From NCBI GenBank assembly GCA_964594365.1, contig CAZQMB010000007.1:1-64000 (forward strand): DNA of 64,000 bases. Reading direction: 5' to 3'. This document shows, one piece after another, positions 8,320 through 16,771 of this stretch (positions within the stretch are counted from its first letter, which is position 1; every line of letters begins with the position of its first letter). Below the pieces are notes generated by a model. The model had not been told where the DNA came from, ran no database searches, and was given only the letters and a program-made list of their open reading frames with translations. Source of the stretch: CAIUSP01 sp964594365 (GTDB lineage: Bacteria > Actinomycetota > Thermoleophilia > Solirubrobacterales > 70-9). The position numbers were made by a program, and so were the translations under genes.

Positions 8320-9888
8320 GTGAGCGAGAAGACCCCTGAAACCCACGAGGAGAGACTCGCCCAACTCGCGGATCTGCGTGAGCAGATCCTCCATGCAGGC
8401 AGCGAGGCTGCGGTCGAGAAGCATCACGCCAAGGGCAAGCTGACCGCCCGCGAGAGGATCGACAAACTCCTCGACCCGGGCAGCTTCGAGGAACTCGACT
8501 CGTTCGTGCGTCATCGCACCCACGATTTCGGCATGGACGCCAAGCGTCCGTACGGCGACGCGGTAGTGACCGGCCACGGCACCGTGGACGGCAGGCCGGT
8601 GTTCGTGTTCAGCCAGGACTTCACCGTCTTCGGCGGCTCGCTCGGCGAGGTTATGGCCGAGAAGATGTGCAAGGTGATGGACCTCGCAGCCCAGGTAGGA
8701 GCGCCGGTCGTCGGCCTGAACGACTCGGGCGGTGCCCGCATCCAGGAAGGCGTGGTCTCGCTCGGAGCCTACGGCGATGTCTTCGTGCGCAACGTCAAGT
8801 GCTCGGGGGTGATCCCGCAGATCAGCGTGATCATGGGGCCGTGCGCCGGTGGAGCCGTCTACTCACCGGCGATGACCGACTTCATCTTCATGGTCAAGGA
8901 GACCTCTCACATGTTCATCACCGGACCCGAGGTGATCAAGACGGTCACCGGCGAGGAGGTCGAGTTCGAGGAACTCGGCGGCGCGATGACCCACAACTCC
9001 AAGTCCGGTGTCGCCCACTTCGCATCTGAGGACGAGGAGAGTTGCCTCGAAGACGTTCGCTACCTGCTGAGCCACCTCCCCTCCAACAATCTCGAGATAG
9101 CACCGCGCTTCGAGCCGACCGACGATCCCGAGCGGATGGATCCGGAACTCGACACGATCGTCCCCGACGACCCGACCAAGCCCTACGACATGCGTGAGGT
9201 GATCGGCAGGGTGGTAGACGACGGAGAGTTCTTCGAGGTGCACGAGCACTTCGCCAAGAACATCGTCTGCGGTTTCTCACGGCTCGACGGCTACTCGGTG
9301 GGCGTGGTGGGAAACCAACCTGCTCACCTTGCGGGAGTGCTCGACATCGAGAGCTCGGAGAAGGCCGCGAGGTTCGTGCGGACCTGCGACGCGTTCAACA
9401 TCCCGCTGATCACCTTCACCGACGTGCCAGGTTTCCTGCCGGGTACCTCGCAGGAATGGAACGGGATCATCCGGCACGGAGCGAAGCTCCTCTACGCCTT
9501 CACCGAGGCCACCGTTCCGAAGCTGACGGTGGTCACCCGCAAGGCCTACGGAGGCGCCTACGACGTGATGAACTCCAAGCACATGCTCGCCGACTTCAAC
9601 TTCGCCTGGCCCACCGGCGAGGTCGCAGTGATGGGAGCTGAAGGAGCGGTCAACATCATCTACCGGGGTGTGCTCGCCGACGCGGACGACCCGGACGCAA
9701 AGCGGGCCGAGTTGATCGATGACTACAAGGCCCACTTCGCAAACCCGTACGCTGCCGCCGAACGTGGATACATCGACGATGTGATCGTCCCCCACCAGAC
9801 CCGGCCGAAACTGATCAAGGCGTTGCGGACCCTGCAGAACAAGCGGGTCGAACAACCCAAGCGCAAGCACGGCAACATCCCGCTTTGA
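8320..9888 (+). CDS. pccB: Acyl-CoA (propionyl-CoA) carboxylase beta subunit
   Basis: 522 residues. This carboxyltransferase moves the carboxyl group from carboxybiotin to propionyl-CoA or another short acyl-CoA. The N- and C-lobe crotonase-fold motifs are present: KGKLTARERIDKLLD, FSQDFTVFGGSLGE, NDSGGARIQEGV, GPCAGGAVYSPA, then FLPGTSQEWNGIIRHGAKLLYAF, RKAYGGAYDVM and WPTGEVAVMGAEGAVNI. Length matches AccD5/PccB. It should partner the biotin carboxylase/BCCP protein at 17338-19104 and the epsilon subunit at 10868. The product methylmalonyl-CoA is the substrate of the upstream mutase. The next gene starts inside its stop codon (4-nt overlap). Confidence 0.93.
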   Translation: MSEKTPETHEERLAQLADLREQILHAGSEAAVEKHHAKGKLTARERIDKLLDPGSFEELDSFVRHRTHDFGMDAKRPYGDAVVTGHGTVDGRPVFVFSQDFTVFGGSLGEVMAEKMCKVMDLAAQVGAPVVGLNDSGGARIQEGVVSLGAYGDVFVRNVKCSGVIPQISVIMGPCAGGAVYSPAMTDFIFMVKETSHMFITGPEVIKTVTGEEVEFEELGGAMTHNSKSGVAHFASEDEESCLEDVRYLLSHLPSNNLEIAPRFEPTDDPERMDPELDTIVPDDPTKPYDMREVIGRVVDDGEFFEVHEHFAKNIVCGFSRLDGYSVGVVGNQPAHLAGVLDIESSEKAARFVRTCDAFNIPLITFTDVPGFLPGTSQEWNGIIRHGAKLLYAFTEATVPKLTVVTRKAYGGAYDVMNSKHMLADFNFAWPTGEVAVMGAEGAVNIIYRGVLADADDPDAKRAELIDDYKAHFANPYAAAERGYIDDVIVPHQTRPKLIKALRTLQNKRVEQPKRKHGNIPL

Positions 9889-10871
9889 GCGAAGCGACTT
9901 CGGCAGATCGTGGCCCGAGGTCGAACGCTCCGATACCGCCCGAAGATCTCGTCTTCAGGGTCTCGATGACCGATCTGGATACCTTCGACCGGGTCGGGGC
10001 CCTCAACCGCGCCTCGATCGCCGAGGCGCTCGGCAGCGACTGGAGCTGGCAAGGGAAGCGGGTGCTCGACTTCGGTTGCGGAGTGGGTCGACTCCTGCGG
10101 CACCTGACAACGGAGGCTGAGGTGGCGCGGATAGATGGGTGCGACATGCATTCCGAGAGCATCGATTGGTGCAAGGCGAACCTCGAACCGCCATTCAGCT
10201 TCTTCGTCAACTCCTCTACGCCGCCGCTCGAGGAAGTGGAGGACGAGACCTACGATCTGGTGATCGCCATCTCCGTCTTCACCCACATCGCAAGCGGCTG
10301 GGCCGACTGGGTCTCGGAACTGCAGCGGGTCATCAAGCCGGATGGATTACTCGCTGCGACCTTCCATGGCCCCGGCATGGCGGAATCCCATCGAGCCCAG
10401 AGCGGATTCCCGTACGTCGAGCAGGAGACGGGGATGATCTGCCTGCCGACCGGCGAGGAGGGGACCTTCGCGTCGATCTTCCACTCACCTTGGTGGCTCG
10501 AGGCCCACTGGGGGCGGGCGTTCGAGCCGGTCTCGATCTCTCCGGACGGATTCACCGGAGAGGCTGGCAACGGCCACGGGCTCTTCGTCGGCAAGAGGAG
10601 AGCCGAGAGGGTCACTGCAGAGGATCTCGAGCGGGCCGAGTCGGACGAAGCTCGCGAGTTGGTCGCCCTGCAACGTGCGAATACGATCACCTTCGAGGTC
10701 GCTCAGGATCTGCGGGAGCGCGCCCAGCGGGCAGAGCTCTCGATGGCCCGTCGTTTCGCTCTGACCGATCAGGGGGCGCGTAGAATGCTCTTCCGTTCGA
10801 TGATCGGCGGAGAACGACTCAGGAAGGCCGGTTCGATTGTGCGCAGGAACCGTGGAGGGAAACAGAGATGA
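9885..10871 (+). CDS. Class I SAM-dependent methyltransferase
   Basis: 328 residues from a TTG that overlaps the carboxylase stop by 4 nt; the first ATG would be at 9966 and would remove about 27 residues. The SAM-binding fold is clear: RVLDFGCGVGRLLRHL (motif I, near residue 60), GCDMHSESIDWC, FDLVIAIS-like DLVIAISVFTHI, and a post-motif ELQRVIKPDGLLAATFHG. The C-terminal 90 residues are a charged helical extension (ERVTAEDLERAESDEARELVALQ). The substrate is unknown. Its place between the carboxylase beta and epsilon genes, overlapping both by 4 nt, means all three are translated from one message. A link to carboxylase biology is possible but unproven. Confidence 0.85.
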   Translation: MSEATSADRGPRSNAPIPPEDLVFRVSMTDLDTFDRVGALNRASIAEALGSDWSWQGKRVLDFGCGVGRLLRHLTTEAEVARIDGCDMHSESIDWCKANLEPPFSFFVNSSTPPLEEVEDETYDLVIAISVFTHIASGWADWVSELQRVIKPDGLLAATFHGPGMAESHRAQSGFPYVEQETGMICLPTGEEGTFASIFHSPWWLEAHWGRAFEPVSISPDGFTGEAGNGHGLFVGKRRAERVTAEDLERAESDEARELVALQRANTITFEVAQDLRERAQRAELSMARRFALTDQGARRMLFRSMIGGERLRKAGSIVRRNRGGKQR

Positions 10872-11095
10872 GCGAGAAATCGATCTCGGTAACCAAGGGC
10901 AACCCCACCGAGGACGAGGCCGCTGCCATCGCAGCGGCGATCGATCTGTTCGCTGCCGAGATGAGCAGCGGACCGGAGGGATCAGAGTCAGGGGCTTCGA
11001 CCAGCAACTGGCAACGGGCGGCTCTGCGCGAGGCCGTCGAGGCGCGCAGGGTAGTGGCAAACGTATGGGGCACCGCTCCAGTAGGCCCCAACTGA
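10868..11095 (+). CDS. accE: Acyl-CoA carboxylase epsilon subunit
   Basis: 75 residues. It shows the small actinobacterial epsilon pattern: a start like ISVTKGNPTEDEAAAIAAAI, a variable linker, and a C-terminal WQRAALREAVEARRV...VWG segment. Such subunits stabilise the association of alpha (biotin) and beta subunits in propionyl/acetyl-CoA carboxylases. ATGA overlap with the methyltransferase stop indicates translational coupling. It is the third gene of the unit starting at 8320, which supports assignment of the beta subunit to an AccD5/PccB-type complex. Confidence 0.8.
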   Translation: MSEKSISVTKGNPTEDEAAAIAAAIDLFAAEMSSGPEGSESGASTSNWQRAALREAVEARRVVANVWGTAPVGPN

Positions 11096-11173
11096 ACGTC
11101 TGATTCGCGTATCTTGAAAGACAACGGTCGCTGGCAGGTCCGGTGACGCTGATCGCAAAAAGGAGAGATGCTC

Positions 11174-11383
11174 ATGGCAGTCGTGAAGATCATCGAACTC
11201 GTCGGCAGCTCGAAGAAGTCGTCCGACGATGCAGCCCAGCAGGCGCTCAAGCAGGCTCAGGGAACCCTTCGCAACATCCGGGCCGTGGACGTTGTCTCCA
11301 CCGGACTGCGGGGCGACAACCTCGACGAGTGGAGGGCCCACGTGCGCGTGGCGTTCCTGGTCGAGAGCACAGACGTCGATTGA
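11174..11383 (+). CDS. Dodecin-family protein lacking the flavin-stacking Trp
   Basis: 69 residues. The ATG at 11174 is preferred over the ATG at 11168 because AGGAG ends 8-9 nt before it and MAVVKIIELVGSS is the family N-terminus. Dodecins form dodecamers that store flavins or CoA. The three-strand, one-helix pattern is complete (VKIIELVG, DDAAQQALKQAQGTLRNIR, VDVVSTGL, EWRAHVRVAFLVE). Typical flavin-binding dodecins have a Trp directly after the RNLR-type motif and a Gln in the last strand; here the first site is Ala (A37) and the second is Arg/Ala. W53 is elsewhere. It may therefore bind something other than flavin. Confidence 0.85.
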   Translation: MAVVKIIELVGSSKKSSDDAAQQALKQAQGTLRNIRAVDVVSTGLRGDNLDEWRAHVRVAFLVESTDVD

Positions 11384-11398
11384 TCACCGTGTCCTGAT

Positions 11399-11433
11399 CT
11401 AATTACCTAATCCCGATCTGGTTTTGGTATATT
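11399..11433 (+). promoter_or_regulatory. AT-rich promoter/operator region of sulfite reductase
   Basis: In a G+C-rich context this short island holds a tandem CTAAT...CTAAT element (11399-11411) and TATATT (11428-11433), a plausible -10. Transcription would start near 11440 and give a leader of about 60 nt to the TTG at 11503. The CTAAT repeats sit where a repressor or activator could act; the Rrf2 protein at 16772 is one candidate. Confidence 0.4.
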
Positions 11434-11502
11434 TCTCCGGTCGCTGCTGGCTAGTGCCGCAAAAGGCGCGCGAGCCAGGATCCAACCCGAGACGGAGGAG
11501 AA

Positions 11503-13386
11503 TTGGAACCGAAAACCACCGACCTGCCGGTACACCGCACCCTCGAGCAGGACACGGATAAGAAGCAGGAGGGTAAGGGAAAGCTCGGCACTCTCGAGAA
11601 CCCGGAGAGCTACGAATCCGTACCCGGTCACGTCATACCGATCATCGAGCAAGAGTTCCAAGACTTCGAGTCAGAGGCGCAGCGGTTCCTCGGCGGCCAG
11701 ACACCCGAAGAGGAATTCATAGGGTTCCGGCTGAAGCAGGGCGTCTACGGCCAGCGCCAGCCGGATGTCCAGATGATCCGCGTCAAGGTGCCGTTCGGCG
11801 GCATCACTGCTGAACAACTAGAGGCATTTGCGGAGGTGTGCGAGCGGTGGGCCCCGCTGAACAAGGGGCACATCACCACCCGGCAGAATATCCAGATCCA
11901 CCACATGGCGTTGAGGGATATGCCTGACGCGATGAGGGTCCTGTCCGAAGCCGGACTCTCCTCCAGAGAAGGGTGCGGAAACACGGTCCGAAACGTGACG
12001 GGAGATCCGTTCGCGGGAGTGTGCCGAGGGGAGGCCTTCGACATCACTCCATATGCGGCTGCTTACGTCCGCTACTTCGTGCGCCATCCCACGACACAGC
12101 TGATGCCGCGCAAGATCAAGACCGCATTCACCGCAACGAACGAGGACAGAGCAATCACGGGCATCCACGACATCGGATTCATTCCCCGGATTCGCGTGGA
12201 ACATGGCCGCGAGATCCGCGGCGTGGAGATGCGCGTCGGGGGCGGCACCTCGATCATGCCGAGGGTCGCCCCTACTCTCTCGGAGTTCCTGACCGTTGAC
12301 GATGGGGAATATCTGAAGTGGACCGAGGCGGCGCTCAGGATCTTCGACCGCCAAGAGTGGCTTCGGGAAAACCGTGCGAGGGCGAGGATCAAGGTCTTGG
12401 TGGACAAGGTCGGGATAGATGAGTTCAAGGAGATGGTCGCCTCCGAGCTCGAAGGAGACTGGGTCGAAGAAAGAGACTTCGGGATAGATCGGCTTTCGCT
12501 CGATCTCGATGAGGAGGGGATGGCGCTCGGTCGCTCCGCCGAGCCAGTGGGGTCCCTCCCTGAAGACGGTGACCCGAAGCTCCTGGACTTCTGCGGTTCG
12601 AACGTAGTTCCCCAGCGCCAAGAGGGATTCGTTGCGGTAACGGTCAAGGTTCCCCGGGGGGATCTGACTCCGGAGCAATTCAGAGCGCTCGCCACGATCA
12701 TCCGTGAATACGCAGGGGGTTGGGCCCGAACCACCGTGCAGCAGAATCTCGTATTGCGTTGGGTTCGCCCCGGGAGAGTCGAAGAGCTCTGGAAGACGCT
12801 CGACGAGATCGGACTCGGTGGAGCAGGTGCAGAGGGAATACGGGATGTGGTCAGCTGCCCGGGAACCGACAGCTGCAAAATGGGGATCACGAGTTCGATG
12901 GGGCTGAATCGGGCGATCTCGGAAAGGCTGGATGCGATCGACTTGTCCGACCCGCTCACGGCGAAGATTCGGATCAAGATGTCTGGATGTCCGAACGGCT
13001 GTAGCCAGCATCACATCGCCGATATCGGGTTCTACGGCGCCTCGATCAAGGTTGGCGACCGCACAATCCCGGCCTACGTCCCCCACATCGGCGGTCGTCA
13101 GGCCGACGGGCTCGTGGGCTTCGGAGCGAGGTTGAAGTCGAGACTCCCCGCAAAGCGCGTCCCTGATGCGATCGAGCGCTGGATCGGCATCTATCAGGAG
13201 GAGCGCCTCGAGGACGAGAGCTTCGTGGTTTTTGCGGATCGAGTAGGAACGGAGCGGTTTGAGCAGGCCATAGATGATCTGGCCATGCCCGCCGACTACT
13301 CACCCCAGAATGTCGAACTCTTCACGGATTGGAGTAGGCAGGAAGAGTTCAAAGTCGAAAGGGGCGAGGGCGAATGTGCGGTGTGA
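11503..13386 (+). CDS. sir: Ferredoxin-dependent assimilatory sulfite reductase
   Basis: 627 residues from a TTG with GGAGGAG just upstream; the SD decides the start. It reduces sulfite to sulfide with six electrons from ferredoxin, using siroheme and a 4Fe-4S cluster. Cluster ligands are C452 and C458 (CPGTDSC) and C496 and C500 (SGCPNGC). Two ferrodoxin-type half-domains are seen: FRLKQGVYGQRQPDVQMIRV with HITTRQNIQIHH, and later VTVKVPRGDLTPEQF with TTVQQNLVLRW. Nitrite reductase (NirA) has the same architecture, but the downstream cysH-sat-cysC genes favour sulfite. It heads the sulfate assimilation block. Confidence 0.9.
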   Translation: MEPKTTDLPVHRTLEQDTDKKQEGKGKLGTLENPESYESVPGHVIPIIEQEFQDFESEAQRFLGGQTPEEEFIGFRLKQGVYGQRQPDVQMIRVKVPFGGITAEQLEAFAEVCERWAPLNKGHITTRQNIQIHHMALRDMPDAMRVLSEAGLSSREGCGNTVRNVTGDPFAGVCRGEAFDITPYAAAYVRYFVRHPTTQLMPRKIKTAFTATNEDRAITGIHDIGFIPRIRVEHGREIRGVEMRVGGGTSIMPRVAPTLSEFLTVDDGEYLKWTEAALRIFDRQEWLRENRARARIKVLVDKVGIDEFKEMVASELEGDWVEERDFGIDRLSLDLDEEGMALGRSAEPVGSLPEDGDPKLLDFCGSNVVPQRQEGFVAVTVKVPRGDLTPEQFRALATIIREYAGGWARTTVQQNLVLRWVRPGRVEELWKTLDEIGLGGAGAEGIRDVVSCPGTDSCKMGITSSMGLNRAISERLDAIDLSDPLTAKIRIKMSGCPNGCSQHHIADIGFYGASIKVGDRTIPAYVPHIGGRQADGLVGFGARLKSRLPAKRVPDAIERWIGIYQEERLEDESFVVFADRVGTERFEQAIDDLAMPADYSPQNVELFTDWSRQEEFKVERGEGECAV

Positions 13387-13457
13387 CCGAGGCGATCCGG
13401 AACCCGGCGGCAGGAAATATGCCCTTTGCGGACCTTGACGCTGTCAGAATGTCTTGA

Positions 13458-14183
13458 ATGGAATCAGTGGAAGACGCCAGGACTGCGAATCCAAACACCT
13501 TGATCGAAGAGGCTGACCTCTCAGGGATCCCTCAGGCCGTGGAGGGTGCCTCGGCGCAGGAGGCGCTCGAATGGGCGATCGAGTCGTTCCATCCGCGCCT
13601 CTACATCGCCTGCTCGTTCCAGAAGACGAGCTCGGTGATCGTCGACATGGCCACCCGCATCAATCCCGAGGTCAGATTCTTCTACCTCGATACCGATGTC
13701 CTGTTCCCCGAGACATACGCGACCAGGACGGCACTCGAGGAGCGGTACGGGATTCGATTCCATCGCTACACCTCGATGACTCTCGAGCAGCAGGCGGGCT
13801 TGTACGGCCAGGAACTCTGGAATCGGGACCCCGATACCTGCTGTGGGATCCGGAAGGTCGAGCCGATGCGCTCCGCCCTCTCCACCGTCGACTGCTGGGT
13901 ATCCGGTATCCGCCGCGAGGACTCGGCGACCCGGGCCAAGGCGGCCAAGTTCGACTGGGACAAACGGTTCGGCCTCTGGAAGCTCAACCCGATCGCCGAC
14001 TGGACTCAGGAGGACGTCTGGAATTACATCCAGGAGAACGACGTTCCCTACAACCCTCTCCACGATCAGGGCTATCCGTCGATCGGCTGCACGCACTGCA
14101 CCCGCAAACCCGAGCTCGGCGAAGACGAGCGTGCCGGTCGTTGGGCGGGCAGCCAGAAGACCGAGTGCGGGCTCCACGGCTGA
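13458..14183 (+). CDS. cysH: Adenylylsulfate (APS) reductase, Fe-S type
   Basis: 241 residues. It reduces adenylylsulfate to sulfite and AMP with thioredoxin. The PAPS-reductase fold is clear (ACSFQKTSSVIVDM, FYLDTDVLFPET, CWVSGIRREDS, LNPIADWTQEDVW). The paired cysteines C128-C129 (DTCCGIRK) and C211/C214 (GCTHC) are the 4Fe-4S ligands found in APS rather than PAPS reductases, and C237 in KTECGLH is the catalytic Cys. Seventy-one nt separate it from sir. A CAGAAT hexamer 7 nt before the ATG could allow a second, leaderless start. Thioredoxin at 60253 is a possible electron donor. Confidence 0.93.
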   Translation: MESVEDARTANPNTLIEEADLSGIPQAVEGASAQEALEWAIESFHPRLYIACSFQKTSSVIVDMATRINPEVRFFYLDTDVLFPETYATRTALEERYGIRFHRYTSMTLEQQAGLYGQELWNRDPDTCCGIRKVEPMRSALSTVDCWVSGIRREDSATRAKAAKFDWDKRFGLWKLNPIADWTQEDVWNYIQENDVPYNPLHDQGYPSIGCTHCTRKPELGEDERAGRWAGSQKTECGLHG

Positions 14184-14236
14184 GGCTCAACACCTCGGCC
14201 TACGGAAACCACTACCCTCCCGCGTCGGAACAAGAG

Positions 14237-15307
14237 ATGGCCGAAACACACGAACTCACACTCAGCCCAAGGCAGACCGCCGACTTCGAGATGATCGCCA
14301 ACGGCGGCTTCGCCCCGTTGACAGGCTTCCTCGGTGAGGCGGACTGGCGATCCTCTTGCGAGGAGATGAAGCTCTCCTCAGGCGAGATCTGGCCGATCCC
14401 GGTCACCCTCGCCACCGATCTCGAGTGCGAGGTCGGAGACACCATCGAGTTGAGCGCATCCGACGACAAGTCGCTGGGTCGGATGACCGTGAGCGAGATC
14501 TTCGAGCGCGACATCGACTTCGAGGCCGAGAACGTCTACCGCACGACCGACGACGAACATCCCGGCGTAGCGGCGATACGCGAAGAGGGGACCCGCTGCG
14601 TGGCCGGCCCGATCGAGGCCGATGCGCTGCCCAACCACATCGATCCTGTGACTCCGCATCTGCTTTCTCCGGAGGAGACCAGGAAGGCGTTCGCGGATCG
14701 TGGCTGGAAGCGCGTCGTCGCCTTCCAGACCCGTAACCCGATTCATCGCGCGCACGAGTACCTGACCAAAGCCGCGCTCGAGATCTGCGACGGACTCTTG
14801 ATCCACCCGATAGTCGGAGAGACCAAGTCGGACGACATACCCGCTGACGTGCGGATCGCCTGTTACGAGGTCCTGATGAAGGACTACTACCCGGAGGACC
14901 GCGTCATGCTGGGGGTCAACCCCTCGGCGATGCGCTACGCCGGTCCGCGTGAGGCCGTTCTCCACGCGATAGTACGTCGAAACTACGGCTGCACCCACTT
15001 CATCGTCGGACGCGATCACGCCGGCGTCGGCGACTACTACGGGACCTACGACGCCCAGTTGATCTTCGAGGACATCGATCCGCAGGAGCTCGGGATCACA
15101 CCGCTGTTCTTCGAACACTCCTTCTGGTGCAACAAGTGCGAGGGCATGGCATCCGGTAAGACCTGCCCACACGATTCCTCCGATCACGTCTTCCTCAGCG
15201 GCACCAAGGTCCGCGAGATGCTCGGTGAGGGCGAGATGCCTCCGCCCGAGTTCTCACGCCCAGAGGTTGCCCAGATCCTGATCGACTCTTATCGCAACGC
15301 CGGCTGA
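14237..15307 (+). CDS. sat: Sulfate adenylyltransferase (homomeric ATP sulfurylase)
   Basis: 356 residues from the ATG at 14237; upstream in-frame sequence belongs to the cysH region. It activates sulfate with ATP to APS. Motifs are complete: SPRQTADFEMIANGGFAPLTGFL, FQTRNPIHRAHEYLTKAALE (HxxH near residues 169-172), GVNPSAMRYAGPREAVLHAIVR, FIVGRDHAGVGDYYGTYDAQ, and the zinc-site-like CNKCEGMASGKTCPH. It is the single-chain type rather than CysDN. Fifty-three nt separate it from cysH and from cysC. Its APS feeds both the reductase upstream and the kinase downstream. Confidence 0.93.
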   Translation: MAETHELTLSPRQTADFEMIANGGFAPLTGFLGEADWRSSCEEMKLSSGEIWPIPVTLATDLECEVGDTIELSASDDKSLGRMTVSEIFERDIDFEAENVYRTTDDEHPGVAAIREEGTRCVAGPIEADALPNHIDPVTPHLLSPEETRKAFADRGWKRVVAFQTRNPIHRAHEYLTKAALEICDGLLIHPIVGETKSDDIPADVRIACYEVLMKDYYPEDRVMLGVNPSAMRYAGPREAVLHAIVRRNYGCTHFIVGRDHAGVGDYYGTYDAQLIFEDIDPQELGITPLFFEHSFWCNKCEGMASGKTCPHDSSDHVFLSGTKVREMLGEGEMPPPEFSRPEVAQILIDSYRNAG

Positions 15308-15360
15308 CCCGGCTAGAGATTCACCTGACCTGACAAATCATCTGACCCCAAGAGGAGCAA

Positions 15361-15894
15361 ATGGCTAACGACAAGGGCTTCACACTCTGGTTCACCGGAC
15401 TTTCCGGCGCAGGCAAGACGACCATCTCGCACATCGTCGAGAAGGAGATCCGCGATCGCGGCGCCAACATCGAGATCCTCGATGGCGACGTGGTCCGCGA
15501 GAACCTCTCGAAGGGCCTGGGATTCTCGAAGGAGGATCGCGATACCAACATCCGGCGGATCGCCTTCGTGGCCGACCTGCTCTCGCGCAACGGAACACCG
15601 GTAATCACCGCTGCGATCTCGCCCTACCGCGAGATCCGCGACGAGGCTCGAGAGATGATGGGTGACCGGTTCATCGAGGTCTACGTCAACGCATCGGTCG
15701 AGGCCTGCGCAGAGCGCGACGTGAAGGGTCTCTACGAGAAGGCCTTCAAGGGGGAGATCAAGGAGTTCACCGGCGTGTCGGACCCCTATGAGCCTCCGCT
15801 GAACGCGGAGGTCACGGTCGAGACCGAGAACGAAGAGCCCGAGGAGTCTGCGGCGAAAATCGTCGCCTACCTCGACGAGCGCGGTCTGCTCTAG
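15361..15894 (+). CDS. cysC: Adenylylsulfate kinase (APS kinase)
   Basis: 177 residues, ATG with GAGGAG 4-9 nt upstream. It phosphorylates APS to PAPS. The P-loop GLSGAGKT spans residues 13-20. The family motifs LDGDVVRENLSKGLGFSKEDRDTNIRR and FIEVYVNASVEACAERDVKGLYEKA plus FTGVSDPYEPPLNAEV are all present. Because the window's reductase is the APS type, PAPS made here is more likely used for sulfate-ester synthesis than for reduction. Its stop codon overlaps by 4 nt the stop of the convergent PHP phosphatase gene. Confidence 0.93.
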   Translation: MANDKGFTLWFTGLSGAGKTTISHIVEKEIRDRGANIEILDGDVVRENLSKGLGFSKEDRDTNIRRIAFVADLLSRNGTPVITAAISPYREIRDEAREMMGDRFIEVYVNASVEACAERDVKGLYEKAFKGEIKEFTGVSDPYEPPLNAEVTVETENEEPEESAAKIVAYLDERGLL

Positions 15895-16721
15895 CCAGAT
15901 ACCGCTGGGGGCAGTTCAGGCTTTCCGAGACCGAAGGTCTCGTATGCGCCGAACCTGCTGAACATCTTGTGATCGGGTCCGTGGAAGTCGGAGGAGGCGG
16001 TCGTGGCGAGTCCCCGGTCTGCGCAGAGTTCGACCAGGAAAGCCGTCTGCTCCTCGGTATGGGAGGGATAGAAGACCTCCACTCCGTCCAGCGGGAGATC
16101 GTCGATCAGGTCGGCGACCCGGGTCGGATCATCGAGGTCCCAGAAAGGGTGGGCCAGTACGACCGAACCGCCTGCCTCGCGGATCAGATCCGCAGCCTCG
16201 GCGGCCGTGGGCCAACGTCGGGAGACGAAAGCCTTCGCTCCCGGGACCAGGTACTCCTCGAAGAACGCGCTCATTCCGTCGGGCTCCACCCCGGCGGCCT
16301 TCGCGATGTGTGGCCGACCGACGGACGAAGCGTCTCCGGCCTTCGCGATCGCTTCCTCGAAGCTCACCTCGACCCCGAGGCGGTTCAGGTTCGCGACGAT
16401 CTCCTCGGCACGGACGACCCTCTCCTGCTGAGCGCGCTCGCAGGACGAGCGCATCGCAGCGGGATCGATGAAGTACCCCAGCATGTGCAGGTCGTCGAGG
16501 TCGGAGTGGACGCAGGAGATCTCGGCAGCCGGGATCAAGGCAACACCCAGCTCCCGCGCCGCTGCGTCGGCTTCCGCGATTCCGTCGACGGCGTCGTGAT
16601 CGGTGAGGGCGAGGGTGGTGACCCCGGCCTCCGCCGCCGCGGCGACCACTCCCGCGGGCGGCAACTCGCCGTCGGAATAGGTGGAGTGCGATTGGAGTTC
16701 GATCACACCCACATTCTCCAT
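15891..16721 (-). CDS. PHP-family phosphatase (pAp phosphatase / RNase AM-like)
   Basis: 276 residues. The PHP metal-binding motifs are in order: H12 and D17 (SHSTYSDG), D41/H42/D43 (LTDHDAVDG), E67 (AAEISC), H78, H138 (GRPHIA), H191 (LAHPFWD), and D245/H247 (SSDFHGPD). This arrangement matches the YciV/TrpH group, which hydrolyses 3',5'-nucleoside bisphosphate (pAp) and trims RNA 5' ends. Its position, convergent with cysC and next to the sulfate genes, fits removal of pAp left by PAPS-dependent sulfotransferases. It is divergent to the Rrf2 gene with a 50-nt gap. The exact substrate is inferred. Confidence 0.85.
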   Translation of the reverse strand: MENVGVIELQSHSTYSDGELPPAGVVAAAAEAGVTTLALTDHDAVDGIAEADAAARELGVALIPAAEISCVHSDLDDLHMLGYFIDPAAMRSSCERAQQERVVRAEEIVANLNRLGVEVSFEEAIAKAGDASSVGRPHIAKAAGVEPDGMSAFFEEYLVPGAKAFVSRRWPTAAEAADLIREAGGSVVLAHPFWDLDDPTRVADLIDDLPLDGVEVFYPSHTEEQTAFLVELCADRGLATTASSDFHGPDHKMFSRFGAYETFGLGKPELPPAVSG

Positions 16722-16771
16722 GTATGGCCACTCGCATGCTTCGAGACCGGCTCTGCCAAGGTATCCAGAGC

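Noticed and set aside
11818..13086. 422-codon minus-strand open frame
   Set aside because: Antisense to sulfite reductase, with no domain or SD.
16724..16771. Extended N-terminus for the Rrf2 regulator
   Set aside because: Rrf2 proteins begin at MR(I/L)S; the extra 16 residues have no counterpart and would overlap the divergent promoter region.
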